Assembly (NCBI RefSeq): GCF_007858185.1
Contig: NZ_VFES01000002.1
Location: 372,001-436,000 of the forward strand
Reading direction: 5' to 3'
Length of the DNA: 64,000 nt
Origin: Pseudomonas grimontii
GTDB taxonomy: Bacteria; Pseudomonadota; Gammaproteobacteria; Pseudomonadales; Pseudomonadaceae
Part shown: positions 29,380 through 39,552 of the stretch, in pieces
Layout of the letters: every line of letters begins with the position of its first letter
How positions within the stretch are numbered: the stretch's first letter is position 1
Notes under the pieces: model-generated
What the model was told of the DNA's origin: nothing
Seen by the model: the letters and a program-made list of their open reading frames with translations, nothing else
Database searches by the model: none
Made by a program: the position numbers and the translations under genes

Positions 29380-29404
29380 TACAATCCCCTAATTCCAAGT
29401 GGCC

Positions 29405-30802
29405 ATGAACGATATTTCAGCTCCTGAGCAATACGATCTGCAAACCGCTGCCCTGAAGGTGCCGCCGCATTCCATCGAGGCCGAACAGGCCGTGCTCGGT
29501 GGCCTGATGCTGGACAACAACGCCTGGGAACGCGTGCTGGATCAAGTCTCGGACGGTGATTTTTATCGTCATGACCACCGCCTGATCTTCCGCGCCATCG
29601 CCAAGCTGGCCGACCAGAACTCGCCAATCGACGTGGTGACCCTGGCGGAACAGCTGGACAAGGAAGGCCAGACTTCCCAGGTCGGTGGCCTGGGCTACCT
29701 GGGTGAACTGGCAAAAAACACGCCGTCTGTCGCCAACATCAAGGCCTATGCCCAGATCGTTCGTGAGCGCGCCACCCTGCGCCAACTGATCGGCATCAGC
29801 ACCGAAATCGCCGACAGCGCTTTCAACCCCGAAGGCCGCACCGCCGCCGAAATCCTTGACGAAGCCGAGCGCCAGATCTTCCAGATCGCCGAAGCGCGTC
29901 CGAAAACAGGCGGCCCGGTCAGCGTCAACGACCTGCTGACCAAGGCCATCGACCGCATCGACACCTTGTTCAACACCGATAACGCCATCACCGGCATTTC
30001 CACCGGCTACACCGACCTCGACGAGAAGACCAGCGGCCTGCAGCCGTCCGACCTGATCATCGTCGCCGGCCGTCCATCCATGGGTAAGACCACCTTTGCG
30101 ATGAACCTGGTGGAAAACGCCGTGTTGCGCAGCGACAAGACTGTGCTGGTGTACTCCCTCGAGATGCCAGGCGAATCGCTGATCATGCGTATGCTGTCGT
30201 CCCTGGGCCGTATCGACCAGACCAAGGTCCGTGCCGGCCGCCTGGAAGACGACGACTGGCCGCGCCTCACTTCGGCGGTCAACCTGCTCAATGATCGCAA
30301 GCTGTTTATCGATGACACCGCCGGTATCAGCCCGTCCGAGATGCGTGCGCGTACCCGCCGCCTGGTGCGTGAGCATGGTGACATCGCCCTGATCATGATC
30401 GACTACCTGCAGTTGATGCAGATCCCAGGCTCCAGCGGCGATAACCGGACCAACGAGATTTCCGAAATCTCCCGGTCCCTCAAAGCCCTGGCCAAGGAAT
30501 TCAACTGCCCGGTAGTCGCCCTGTCCCAGCTCAACCGTTCCCTGGAACAACGCCCCAACAAGCGCCCGGTGAACTCCGACTTGCGGGAATCCGGAGCGAT
30601 CGAGCAGGATGCGGACGTGATCATGTTCGTGTACCGCGACGAGGTGTATCACCCCGAGACCGAGCACAAAGGCATTGCCGAAATCATCATCGGCAAGCAG
30701 CGTAACGGGCCGATCGGCTTTATTCGACTGGCGTTCATCGGCAAATACACGCGCTTCGAGAACCTTGCGCCGGGCAGCTACAACTTCGACGACGACGAAT
30801 AG
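29405..30802 (+). CDS. dnaB: Replicative DNA helicase DnaB
   Basis: Hexameric 5'-3' helicase of the replication fork. The 465-residue protein has the N-terminal DnaB domain (KVPPHSIEAEQAVLGGLML) and the RecA-like C-terminal domain with Walker A GRPSMGKTTFAMN near residue 220, Walker B LIMIDYLQLMQ and the LNRSLEQRPNKRPVNSDLRESG segment. ATG at 29405 gives the family N-terminus (MNDISAPEQ); an in-frame GTG two codons upstream is possible. It converges on the next gene with only six bases between stop codons. Confidence 0.97.
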   Translation: MNDISAPEQYDLQTAALKVPPHSIEAEQAVLGGLMLDNNAWERVLDQVSDGDFYRHDHRLIFRAIAKLADQNSPIDVVTLAEQLDKEGQTSQVGGLGYLGELAKNTPSVANIKAYAQIVRERATLRQLIGISTEIADSAFNPEGRTAAEILDEAERQIFQIAEARPKTGGPVSVNDLLTKAIDRIDTLFNTDNAITGISTGYTDLDEKTSGLQPSDLIIVAGRPSMGKTTFAMNLVENAVLRSDKTVLVYSLEMPGESLIMRMLSSLGRIDQTKVRAGRLEDDDWPRLTSAVNLLNDRKLFIDDTAGISPSEMRARTRRLVREHGDIALIMIDYLQLMQIPGSSGDNRTNEISEISRSLKALAKEFNCPVVALSQLNRSLEQRPNKRPVNSDLRESGAIEQDADVIMFVYRDEVYHPETEHKGIAEIIIGKQRNGPIGFIRLAFIGKYTRFENLAPGSYNFDDDE

Positions 30803-30808
30803 TCGCTC

Positions 30809-33800
30809 CTAGGGCCTGGGAAACAGGCTGCGGATGGTCGATTCGTCGTATTGGTAATTCCAGCGTAACTCGGTGCCTGCTGGAATGTCCTCGCTGGCAA
30901 AGAGTCCAGTGAGTATGAGTTGCTCCGGTGGGTTGTCGTCTGTTTTTGTTTGCACCCGGAACTGTGTGGCTTCCACGTTGTAGCCTGTGCTGGCCTGCCT
31001 GACCGGGAACTCCCCGTCATATTCAAAAACAGTGTTTACTCTCGACAGCGCATTGTCTCCGGACAATACCAGCTGCATGTTTACGGCATACCGTGAGGTC
31101 GGCCTGAAGTCTTTGATCGGCATCAGATAGGGGGCTAGTCGAGCCTTGGCAACGTAGAAATGTAATAGTTCTCCACCGTAGACACCCAGTGCTTCGCCTT
31201 TTAAAACGGGGCGCCGGGTGATGACCGTGGCTTGGCCGATCAGTGAAGCCTCTTGGGGGAACTTCAGATGGGCTTGGGTGAAGGTGGTAACCTCAAGCTT
31301 GTCCTCATACAAGCGTGCGACATTTTCATAACCCTCCCACTGAATGTAAGGGCGAAGCGCGCTGTTTCTGAACCAGGTGTCGGACGTTAACGACTTCCCC
31401 TGGCTCTGTATGTGCCTGATTCGCATGGGGCGCCCCTCAATGTCGCGTAGCGGGTAGCGGCCATTGTTGGCTCGGTCATAAATACCACGGTAGTTTTGGC
31501 TGTGTTGAAAGCTTCGTTGGGTACGCATGTAGCTCAATTCCTGAACGGTGTATTGAGGTCTCACGCTACCTTCTTCGGCCGACTCGTATTCGCTGGAAGA
31601 GTGAGCCGACTCAAACTCATCACTGGAATCCATGCCTTCAAGTGACAAGAGGGGCGAGCCTCTTCCACCCGGTAATGCTCCCTTGGCCTGATCAATTTCC
31701 CAGCCGCCTTCGGCCTTTGGTCGCACATAGGGCTGATAGGCTCTGAAGCGGCTACGGGCGTCGATCAGTCGCCAACCTATGGCATCGGATTTGACCTGAT
31801 AGTATTTCTGGTTGTCCTGTATGTAATAACGATAACTCCCATCGGGAAGAGGCGCGGATTGGTAGGTGCCGTCGGCACGTACTGTCAGCCCCGTGGGAGA
31901 TGTTGTTTCACAGAATGCTGGGTCGAGTGGTAAGCCTGTCGTGCCTGCTGCCTGCGTTGAAGGGGGCATGGCACGAACAGGCGCGCGGCGCTCACCCATC
32001 AGCGACAGGCCGGTTTTTTGCAGTGATTGCTCAAGGGAGTTGGTGCCCGATTGGCTAAGGATGGTGCTGCGCTCAGATTCGGAAAGCGTGCGCTCGATGG
32101 CGCCCGGAAGATCAGTGAGTGAGCTCGTGTGCCCGTTCTGGGCATCGTAGATTGCATACAGCTCTCCTTGCCGGATCACTACATGTTGGCTGCTGGCATT
32201 TGCCTCGCCAATGCTGCCCAGTAGAGGGCCTTCGTGACTGCCGTCATATACATCGAGCTTTCGCGACGCCGGCCAGCCGGGAGTCTGCTCCAGGATGTAC
32301 AGAACCAAAGGCACGCTCTTGCGGCTGCTTGCGGCGTGGAGAAAGAGGCCTTCTTTCAAGCGCGTCATCTGTATTGCATCGCGATAATGGCCTGCTTCCC
32401 ATTGCTGCACGGGCGGCAAGGTCTTTTCCTCTTGCAGGCGTTGGCGTTCTTGCCCGGAAAGCGTGGACTCCATTTCTTCCAGGTGGCGTTTGGAGAGTTC
32501 CGGGATGATGGCGCGAATGCTTTTCTCGGCTGAAGTGATGGCTCGTTCACCGGGTTCGTTGAGCAAGGAAAGCAGCCGCTGTTTTTGCTGCTCCGCTTCT
32601 GTTTCCAAGCGCATGGCAAGATTTTCAACTTTGGTGAAATAGTCGATGCTCAGGGTGGGCATCAGTCTGTTGAACTCAGCTTGTGGCAGTTGCTCCTCTA
32701 CAGCATGCAACAATTCCCCTTTTCTGAATCGCGCCTCGCTTATCTTGATTTCAGCAGTACCCGTATCATGAGTCATCACGACTTGCTGTTGCTCATCAAC
32801 AATCTTCAATGCCCGGTTTGCAGGCCATTCGGGCAACGAAACCAACAGATGGAACTGAATGAGTGGCGAGTGAGGGGTGACCGAAGTGCCTTCGGCGCGA
32901 GCCAGGTTGAAGTCGTTTATTTCCTGCTCCAGATTGAAGTGTTTGATGGTGTCGAGCAGCAAGGGAGGAGGGCGCACCATCTCCTGGTGGAGCTGGCGCA
33001 GGGCAGTTTTATCCACGCCGCTGAGCAGCAGGATAGGCTCGACCGCAGGTTGCTTGATATTGGTTGCATCGGGCCCCAGGCGCTTGATCAGTTTCAGGTC
33101 GTCCCAGTCCTTTGGTGTTTCGTGCAAGTGCCGATAGCCTCCCACTTCATTGCTGAGCAAAGGGGGGGCATAAGCAAGCGGGTCGGTGGGGTGCGACAGC
33201 TCCCATTGCTTGCCATCGGGAGCACGTTTGACAACATGGACGTGATCATCCTGCTTCAGATAGCTACGTTGCTCGTACTGATATAAACCTTGTTTGTTGG
33301 CGACAAGGTGTTCGGGCAACCCCTTGGTGTGGCGGTAAGGCTTCATGTCTGAGTGCCACAAGCGCCAGCCTTTGTTGCGCACCTGGACCTTTATCAGGTT
33401 GGCGGTGAAGCCCGCCGTCTTGATGGCGCCGGCTGTCGCCGCAGCCAGGGCAACACTGTCAACCACATCCATCAAGTCGTTCAGGGCCTCGTCGCTGTCG
33501 TTGCGGCTCCAGGCAGCAAAACCTTCATAAACCGTGCCGATCAGCTGAGCGGCGGTGACGACCAGGAGCACCTCGCCGACAACCGGAATGAACGACGCGG
33601 CAAAGAACAGCAAGGATTTACCCAGGTCGATGTAGCTCTGGAGGCGCTTCTGCCTGCTCAATAGGTCCGCGTCGGCGGTGGGGACGACCAGAGTGCGGGC
33701 GTCGCTCTTGATCTGGTCGATTTTATGCTGTGCGATGGCCCGGAACACGTCGGTGGTGATCGGGGTAAGACTGATCGGTTGTTCCAGATGGGCTGGGTCA

Positions 33801-34831
33801 GTATAGATTCTTCCGCCCATGGCAAGCGCAGGTGAACCCGATTGAGTAGCAGACACTTCCAATAGGTTGAACTGATGTTGCAAGGGTACAAGGCGATTGA
33901 AGAATTCCCGATAACTTTCGGTTAGCAGACGTTCAGCCAAATCCCGCTGGAGGTTGGCCATGGAGGTGTATTGGCGCAGTGGCTCGTCTGGGTCTTCGGG
34001 GGTATAGAGGATGAATGAGATACTGATCGTAGGAGCCTGAATCACCAGGACCCCGGGCAGTACGACACAGTTGATTGTCAGGTGATTGATTTGAATATCC
34101 AGATGCGATCCTGAGCGCTGGAGGCTGTTCAACTGCAGGTGCTGTTTGGGGGTGAACTGCTGGCGCATGTAGGCGATATGCAATGCGACCCCGAAGGCGT
34201 GTTGTGCCTGGGCGCGGAACAAACGGACTACCTCAGTGGCATTGCGAGAGGGGGTGGTCTCGGAGGTTGGTTCAAGGACACTGCTGATATGCGCAAGGTA
34301 CTTGCCTCCCAGGTCTTGAGTGCGGCAAAGCTCTGCAAATGAGGTGGCAGATGCAAGGCTTTCCACCTCGCGATCCCGCGTGACGTTGTAGAGGGTCGTG
34401 CCGGTTTCCATGCCTCCGTCTTCTGCTTCTGAGGCCTCGAAGTTTTGCAGGGCAGCTTCCAGCAAGGTCTGTCGAGTGGTTCGGGCATGGGTTTTGATGA
34501 GCCCTAGCAGATGGTGGTTTTTCCATTCGCGCACCAGAATGGCGTTTTCATCGTTAACCAGGCCGAAAAACCTTGAACTGAGCGCCTCGCGCAACAGCGG
34601 TCGGGCAAAATCTTCAGGGCTTTTAAGCTCGTCCAGAAGCGCTTTGAGGTCATGCCTGGCCTGATTGCTGCTAATCAAACTGTCGCGAAAATCCGTGAGC
34701 GCTGACGCAGGCGCCTGGCTCAGCCAAGACGGTAATTTCGGCTTGATGAAGGCGTGGTGTGCAGGAAGGGAAGACGCTGGCGGATGGTTGCTGGACGATG
34801 GGGTGGAGCGTGTATTCATTGGATAGGCCAT
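30809..34831 (-). CDS. Dermonecrotic-toxin-like (DUF6543) protein with C-terminal SET-like domain
   Basis: A 1340-residue protein of the very large, toxin-like kind found in Pseudomonas. The N-terminal about 300 residues (FRDSLISSNQARHDLKALL, FARPLLREALSSRFFGLVN, NHHLLGLIKTHARTTRQTLL) resemble the dermonecrotic toxin domain DUF6543. A hydrophobic stretch lies near residues 405-480 (LLFFAASFIPVVGEVLLVV, ALAAATAGAIKTAGF), followed by a long middle region with helical, glutamate/glutamine-rich parts and an acidic serine patch (MDSSDEFESAHSSSEYESAE). The last about 170 residues look like a SET methyltransferase fold: ATVITRRPVLKGEALGVYGG, then LSGDNALSRVNTVFEYDG where other SET proteins have the NHS motif, then LFASEDIPAGTELRWNYQYDE. 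The histidine of NHS is missing, so activity is uncertain. No signal peptide and no secretion gene is adjacent. Base composition appears less GC-rich than its neighbours. The start could also be the ATG at 34819; neither has a strong ribosome site. Confidence 0.75.
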   Translation of the reverse strand: MAYPMNTRSTPSSSNHPPASSLPAHHAFIKPKLPSWLSQAPASALTDFRDSLISSNQARHDLKALLDELKSPEDFARPLLREALSSRFFGLVNDENAILVREWKNHHLLGLIKTHARTTRQTLLEAALQNFEASEAEDGGMETGTTLYNVTRDREVESLASATSFAELCRTQDLGGKYLAHISSVLEPTSETTPSRNATEVVRLFRAQAQHAFGVALHIAYMRQQFTPKQHLQLNSLQRSGSHLDIQINHLTINCVVLPGVLVIQAPTISISFILYTPEDPDEPLRQYTSMANLQRDLAERLLTESYREFFNRLVPLQHQFNLLEVSATQSGSPALAMGGRIYTDPAHLEQPISLTPITTDVFRAIAQHKIDQIKSDARTLVVPTADADLLSRQKRLQSYIDLGKSLLFFAASFIPVVGEVLLVVTAAQLIGTVYEGFAAWSRNDSDEALNDLMDVVDSVALAAATAGAIKTAGFTANLIKVQVRNKGWRLWHSDMKPYRHTKGLPEHLVANKQGLYQYEQRSYLKQDDHVHVVKRAPDGKQWELSHPTDPLAYAPPLLSNEVGGYRHLHETPKDWDDLKLIKRLGPDATNIKQPAVEPILLLSGVDKTALRQLHQEMVRPPPLLLDTIKHFNLEQEINDFNLARAEGTSVTPHSPLIQFHLLVSLPEWPANRALKIVDEQQQVVMTHDTGTAEIKISEARFRKGELLHAVEEQLPQAEFNRLMPTLSIDYFTKVENLAMRLETEAEQQKQRLLSLLNEPGERAITSAEKSIRAIIPELSKRHLEEMESTLSGQERQRLQEEKTLPPVQQWEAGHYRDAIQMTRLKEGLFLHAASSRKSVPLVLYILEQTPGWPASRKLDVYDGSHEGPLLGSIGEANASSQHVVIRQGELYAIYDAQNGHTSSLTDLPGAIERTLSESERSTILSQSGTNSLEQSLQKTGLSLMGERRAPVRAMPPSTQAAGTTGLPLDPAFCETTSPTGLTVRADGTYQSAPLPDGSYRYYIQDNQKYYQVKSDAIGWRLIDARSRFRAYQPYVRPKAEGGWEIDQAKGALPGGRGSPLLSLEGMDSSDEFESAHSSSEYESAEEGSVRPQYTVQELSYMRTQRSFQHSQNYRGIYDRANNGRYPLRDIEGRPMRIRHIQSQGKSLTSDTWFRNSALRPYIQWEGYENVARLYEDKLEVTTFTQAHLKFPQEASLIGQATVITRRPVLKGEALGVYGGELLHFYVAKARLAPYLMPIKDFRPTSRYAVNMQLVLSGDNALSRVNTVFEYDGEFPVRQASTGYNVEATQFRVQTKTDDNPPEQLILTGLFASEDIPAGTELRWNYQYDESTIRSLFPRP

Positions 34832-35037
34832 CAAGGGCTGTGGTTGATGGAAGGCAGCTTACCCATGATTTTTTTGACTATCGGCTAACGGAATAGCCCC
34901 TGTGAGCGCGGCCAATTGGGGGCGCAAGTGGCTACCACAGGCTCTCAGGTTAAAAGCCGACCATTACCGTCGGAATTGGTCAAAATTTGTGCTATATTCC
35001 GCGCCCGCGATTTTTCATCTCAACACCGGTCACCGTC

Positions 35038-37341
<2,304 letters not shown>

Positions 37342-37357
37342 TCGCAGCCTGAATATG

Positions 37358-37391
37358 CAAAACGCCAGCCTCGTGCTGGCGTTTTGCTTTC
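37358..37391 (+). terminator. Intrinsic terminator after ygiQ
   Basis: AAAACGCCAGC-CTCGT-GCTGGCGTTTT followed by GCTTT, 17 bases past the stop codon. Confidence 0.88.
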
Positions 37392-37434
37392 TAGGCGCTG
37401 GGGCGTCTGTTTGTTAAGGTGGCCGCCATTAAAT

Positions 37435-37514
37435 CGCTATCGGGGGCAAGCCCCCTCCCACATTTTGAATGTATTCACACATCAAGTGTGGGAGGGGGCT
37501 TGCCCCCGATAGCG
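37435..37514. repeat. REP pair (inverted, near perfect)
   Basis: CGCTATCGGGGGCAAGCCCC plus CTCCCACA on the left and its near-exact reverse complement (TGTGGGAGGGGGCTTGCCCC plus CGATAGCG) on the right, separated by about 24 bases. It ends 35 bp before the next gene start. Confidence 0.92.
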
Positions 37515-37549
37515 TCAGTCCAGTCACCCCTTCAAGGAAGAACACCCCC

Positions 37550-38464
37550 ATGGGCAACCCCCTGCTCGGCATGGACTCCAACCGCTCCCAGTTCATGGCG
37601 CGCCAGCGCATCGAAAGCCAGATCAACTTGCCACGGCTGTTCGCGGCCATCGACGCCGACCCCGGCATCGTCGGCGCGGGGGTGGTGTATATCGACGCTG
37701 ACTTCAATGTCATTACCCTGCGCGAATTCAAGCCCATCTGCAGCATCAAGCCCAAGCGCATCATTTTGCGTGAAGCGCAGAAGTACATTGCGCCAACACA
37801 GTTTGCTCAACATGTCGTGAGCAATCCTCGAGAATCGCGACTGATTGGCGAAGCCGTGAATACCGGAATCTCCTGCTTGGGGGCGGTCATCAGTTGGGCT
37901 GCGATCGCCAGTGGAACAATTCTGGTGCCTTTCAGCGCTGGCGCCAGTTCCGTCATCGTTGTAGTGGGGTATGCGGCTGCCGGCGCAAGTACGCTTCAGT
38001 GTTTCAACGGCATTGCCCGAACAGCGCTGGAAGTCGCCAAACCTGAGGTCAAGGATGCGCTCGACAGTGAAGGCTGGTACCAGAATGCGTCCATCGTGCT
38101 GGATGCCGTATCACTGGCAGGCGTGGGCGCTTCGGCCCTGACGACGGTCAAGCTGGTCAGGGCCGCCAAAGCATCGACGGGCAAGAGCCTGCGTGATGTG
38201 CTTCGCGGTTTGAATCGCCAGGAAAGAGCCAAGCTGACGAAAGAGCTGCTGAGCATCAACCATCCCAGCTTGACCGCGAAGATGATCAAATTGAGGCAGG
38301 CGTCGGGCGAACTCACCAAGCGTTTCACCCCTACGCAGCTCAAGCACAGCACCACTACCCAGATCAAAGACGTCCTGGGCGCAAGCGTTGGGTTTGGCGG
38401 GAGTGCCTACTCCGGAAACGTCAACACCATCGCGATTGGACTGTACGAGGAGGTAAGCGAATGA
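37550..38464 (+). CDS. Uncharacterized protein with hydrophobic central helices (candidate effector)
   Basis: A 304-residue protein not assigned to a characterized family. The N-terminal about 95 residues look soluble (QFMARQRIESQINLPRLFAA, GAGVVYIDADFNVITLREF). A hydrophobic hairpin follows at about 105-155 (SCLGAVISWAAIASGTILV, SSVIVVVGYAAAGASTL), then a weaker hydrophobic helix near 180-205 and a basic, helical C-terminus (RDVLRGLNRQERAKLTKELL). The stop overlaps the next gene in ATGA, and two paralogous small membrane proteins follow, an arrangement seen with membrane-acting toxins and their immunity proteins (inference). ATG at 37550 has AAGGAAG upstream; a longer frame would run into the REP pair. 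Confidence 0.7.
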   Translation: MGNPLLGMDSNRSQFMARQRIESQINLPRLFAAIDADPGIVGAGVVYIDADFNVITLREFKPICSIKPKRIILREAQKYIAPTQFAQHVVSNPRESRLIGEAVNTGISCLGAVISWAAIASGTILVPFSAGASSVIVVVGYAAAGASTLQCFNGIARTALEVAKPEVKDALDSEGWYQNASIVLDAVSLAGVGASALTTVKLVRAAKASTGKSLRDVLRGLNRQERAKLTKELLSINHPSLTAKMIKLRQASGELTKRFTPTQLKHSTTTQIKDVLGASVGFGGSAYSGNVNTIAIGLYEEVSE

Positions 38465-38919
38465 GCGAATTGATGACGCTACGCGACTTTTTCAGACAAT
38501 ACTTTCTGACGTTTATGGGTGGCGTATTTGCTGCGTGTTTTTCTTTGGCGTTGGCTGTGGCGCTGGCGTTCATCACCTATTTTCGTGATGCGCCGATGGC
38601 TCAAGTGGGGCTCAAGATCATGTCTGCCGGGGCGCTGCTCATTCTGTTGACGGTCCATAGCAACTTTATGATTTTGCGGGGCCGACCCTCCTGGGTGTGG
38701 GTAATGGTCGGTATCTATGTCGCCTGTCTACTGTTTGTAGTTCCGATGGTTCAATTCCAGCCTCACAAAGTCCTTTATGGGTTGGCGCTGTTATTCCCAT
38801 TGCTCGGATTATTGACACTTAACAGCAAGGTTCAACGAGAGATGCGCACGAAACTTGTGGGAATCCGTCGCATTCGGCAGGCGGTTAAATCAACCGTCAG
38901 ATCGAGTAGTCGCATGTGA
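38461..38919 (+). CDS. Small membrane protein A (candidate immunity protein)
   Basis: A 152-residue protein with four predicted helices (about 14-38, 50-68, 76-95, 102-120) and a basic C-terminus (SKVQREMRTKLVGIRRIRQAV). It is clearly paralogous to the next gene product: ALLFPLLGLLTLNSK and REMRTKLVGIRRIRQAV align with AVLFPLLGLLLLNSK and REMRKKLSEIRHLRQAV. The start overlaps the stop of the 304-residue protein by four bases, so the two are translationally coupled. Function unknown; immunity is inferred only from the arrangement. Confidence 0.75.
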   Translation: MSELMTLRDFFRQYFLTFMGGVFAACFSLALAVALAFITYFRDAPMAQVGLKIMSAGALLILLTVHSNFMILRGRPSWVWVMVGIYVACLLFVVPMVQFQPHKVLYGLALLFPLLGLLTLNSKVQREMRTKLVGIRRIRQAVKSTVRSSSRM

Positions 38920-39365
38920 AGGAGCCGCCTTCGATAAACGGTTTCCTCGCGCGCTATTTCCCGGTCTTCATGGGGACGATTTTCATGGCGATCTTCTCCG
39001 GCTCAGCCTCGGTTTCCATGGCTGGCGTGACCTATTTGCGCGGTCTTGATCCCGCGCTCAAGGCCAACTATTCAGTAGGCGCGATCCTGGTGCTAGTGGC
39101 GGTGCTGGTCTTTGGCAACGTCATGATCGCACGCGGCTATCCCTGGGCTACGCGGCTGGTGGCGGCTTACTTGGGCGCTTGTCTGTTGTTCGTACTGCCA
39201 ATGATTCAATATGATCTCAACAAGCTGGTCTCTGGCTCGGCTGTCCTCTTTCCGCTGTTGGGGTTACTGCTGCTCAATAGCAAACGCCACCGCGAAATGC
39301 GCAAAAAACTGTCCGAGATACGCCACCTGCGCCAAGCCGTAATCGCAAAGCGCAAAACCCGTTGA
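38916..39365 (+). CDS. Small membrane protein B (paralog of A; candidate immunity protein)
   Basis: A 149-residue four-helix membrane protein beginning at GTG (GTG AAG GAG CCG) that overlaps the preceding stop by four bases (GTGA). It shares overall length, helix pattern and the C-terminal motif (LFPLLGLLLLNSKRHREMRKK) with the preceding protein, so the pair arose by tandem duplication. The two differ most in the first loop. An internal ATG is a possible alternative start but would remove part of helix 1. Confidence 0.72.
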   Translation: MKEPPSINGFLARYFPVFMGTIFMAIFSGSASVSMAGVTYLRGLDPALKANYSVGAILVLVAVLVFGNVMIARGYPWATRLVAAYLGACLLFVLPMIQYDLNKLVSGSAVLFPLLGLLLLNSKRHREMRKKLSEIRHLRQAVIAKRKTR

Positions 39366-39450
39366 TTGGGTAGATTCGCAACCCATCCTCACATTAACGC
39401 CACAAATATGTGCGGCGCCTGCACCACGACACCGCCGTTGGCGCCGTTTT

Positions 39451-39466
39451 GGTGCTGTACTGCACC
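39451..39466. promoter_or_regulatory. Dyad upstream of the transglutaminase operon
   Basis: GGTGCTGTACTGCACC is a 14-of-16 palindrome located 35 bp upstream of the sigma-54-like promoter; a second dyad, GTGC-N7-GCAC, lies at 39410-39424. Possible activator sites; the activator is unknown and they do not have the geometry of a standard NtrC site. Confidence 0.35.
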
Positions 39467-39499
39467 GGGTCTTACGATAAAGCGCAATGACCGCCGCTC

Positions 39500-39515
39500 T
39501 GGCATAAGTCTTGCG
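39500..39515 (+). promoter_or_regulatory. Sigma-54-like promoter of the transglutaminase operon
   Basis: TGGCATAAGTCTTGCG has the invariant GG (39501-39502) and GC (39513-39514) with 10 bases between and matches the TGGCA and TTGC parts of the consensus. The gene starts 38 bp downstream. Confidence 0.5.
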
Positions 39516-39552
39516 CGCTTTGTGTCCATGCCCTGGCTCGCAGGAGGCCGCC

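Noticed and set aside
39410..39466. NtrC binding site upstream of the transglutaminase operon
   Set aside because: Half sites GTGC and GCAC are present but in the opposite order and spacing to TGCAC-N7-GTGCA; kept only as unassigned dyads.
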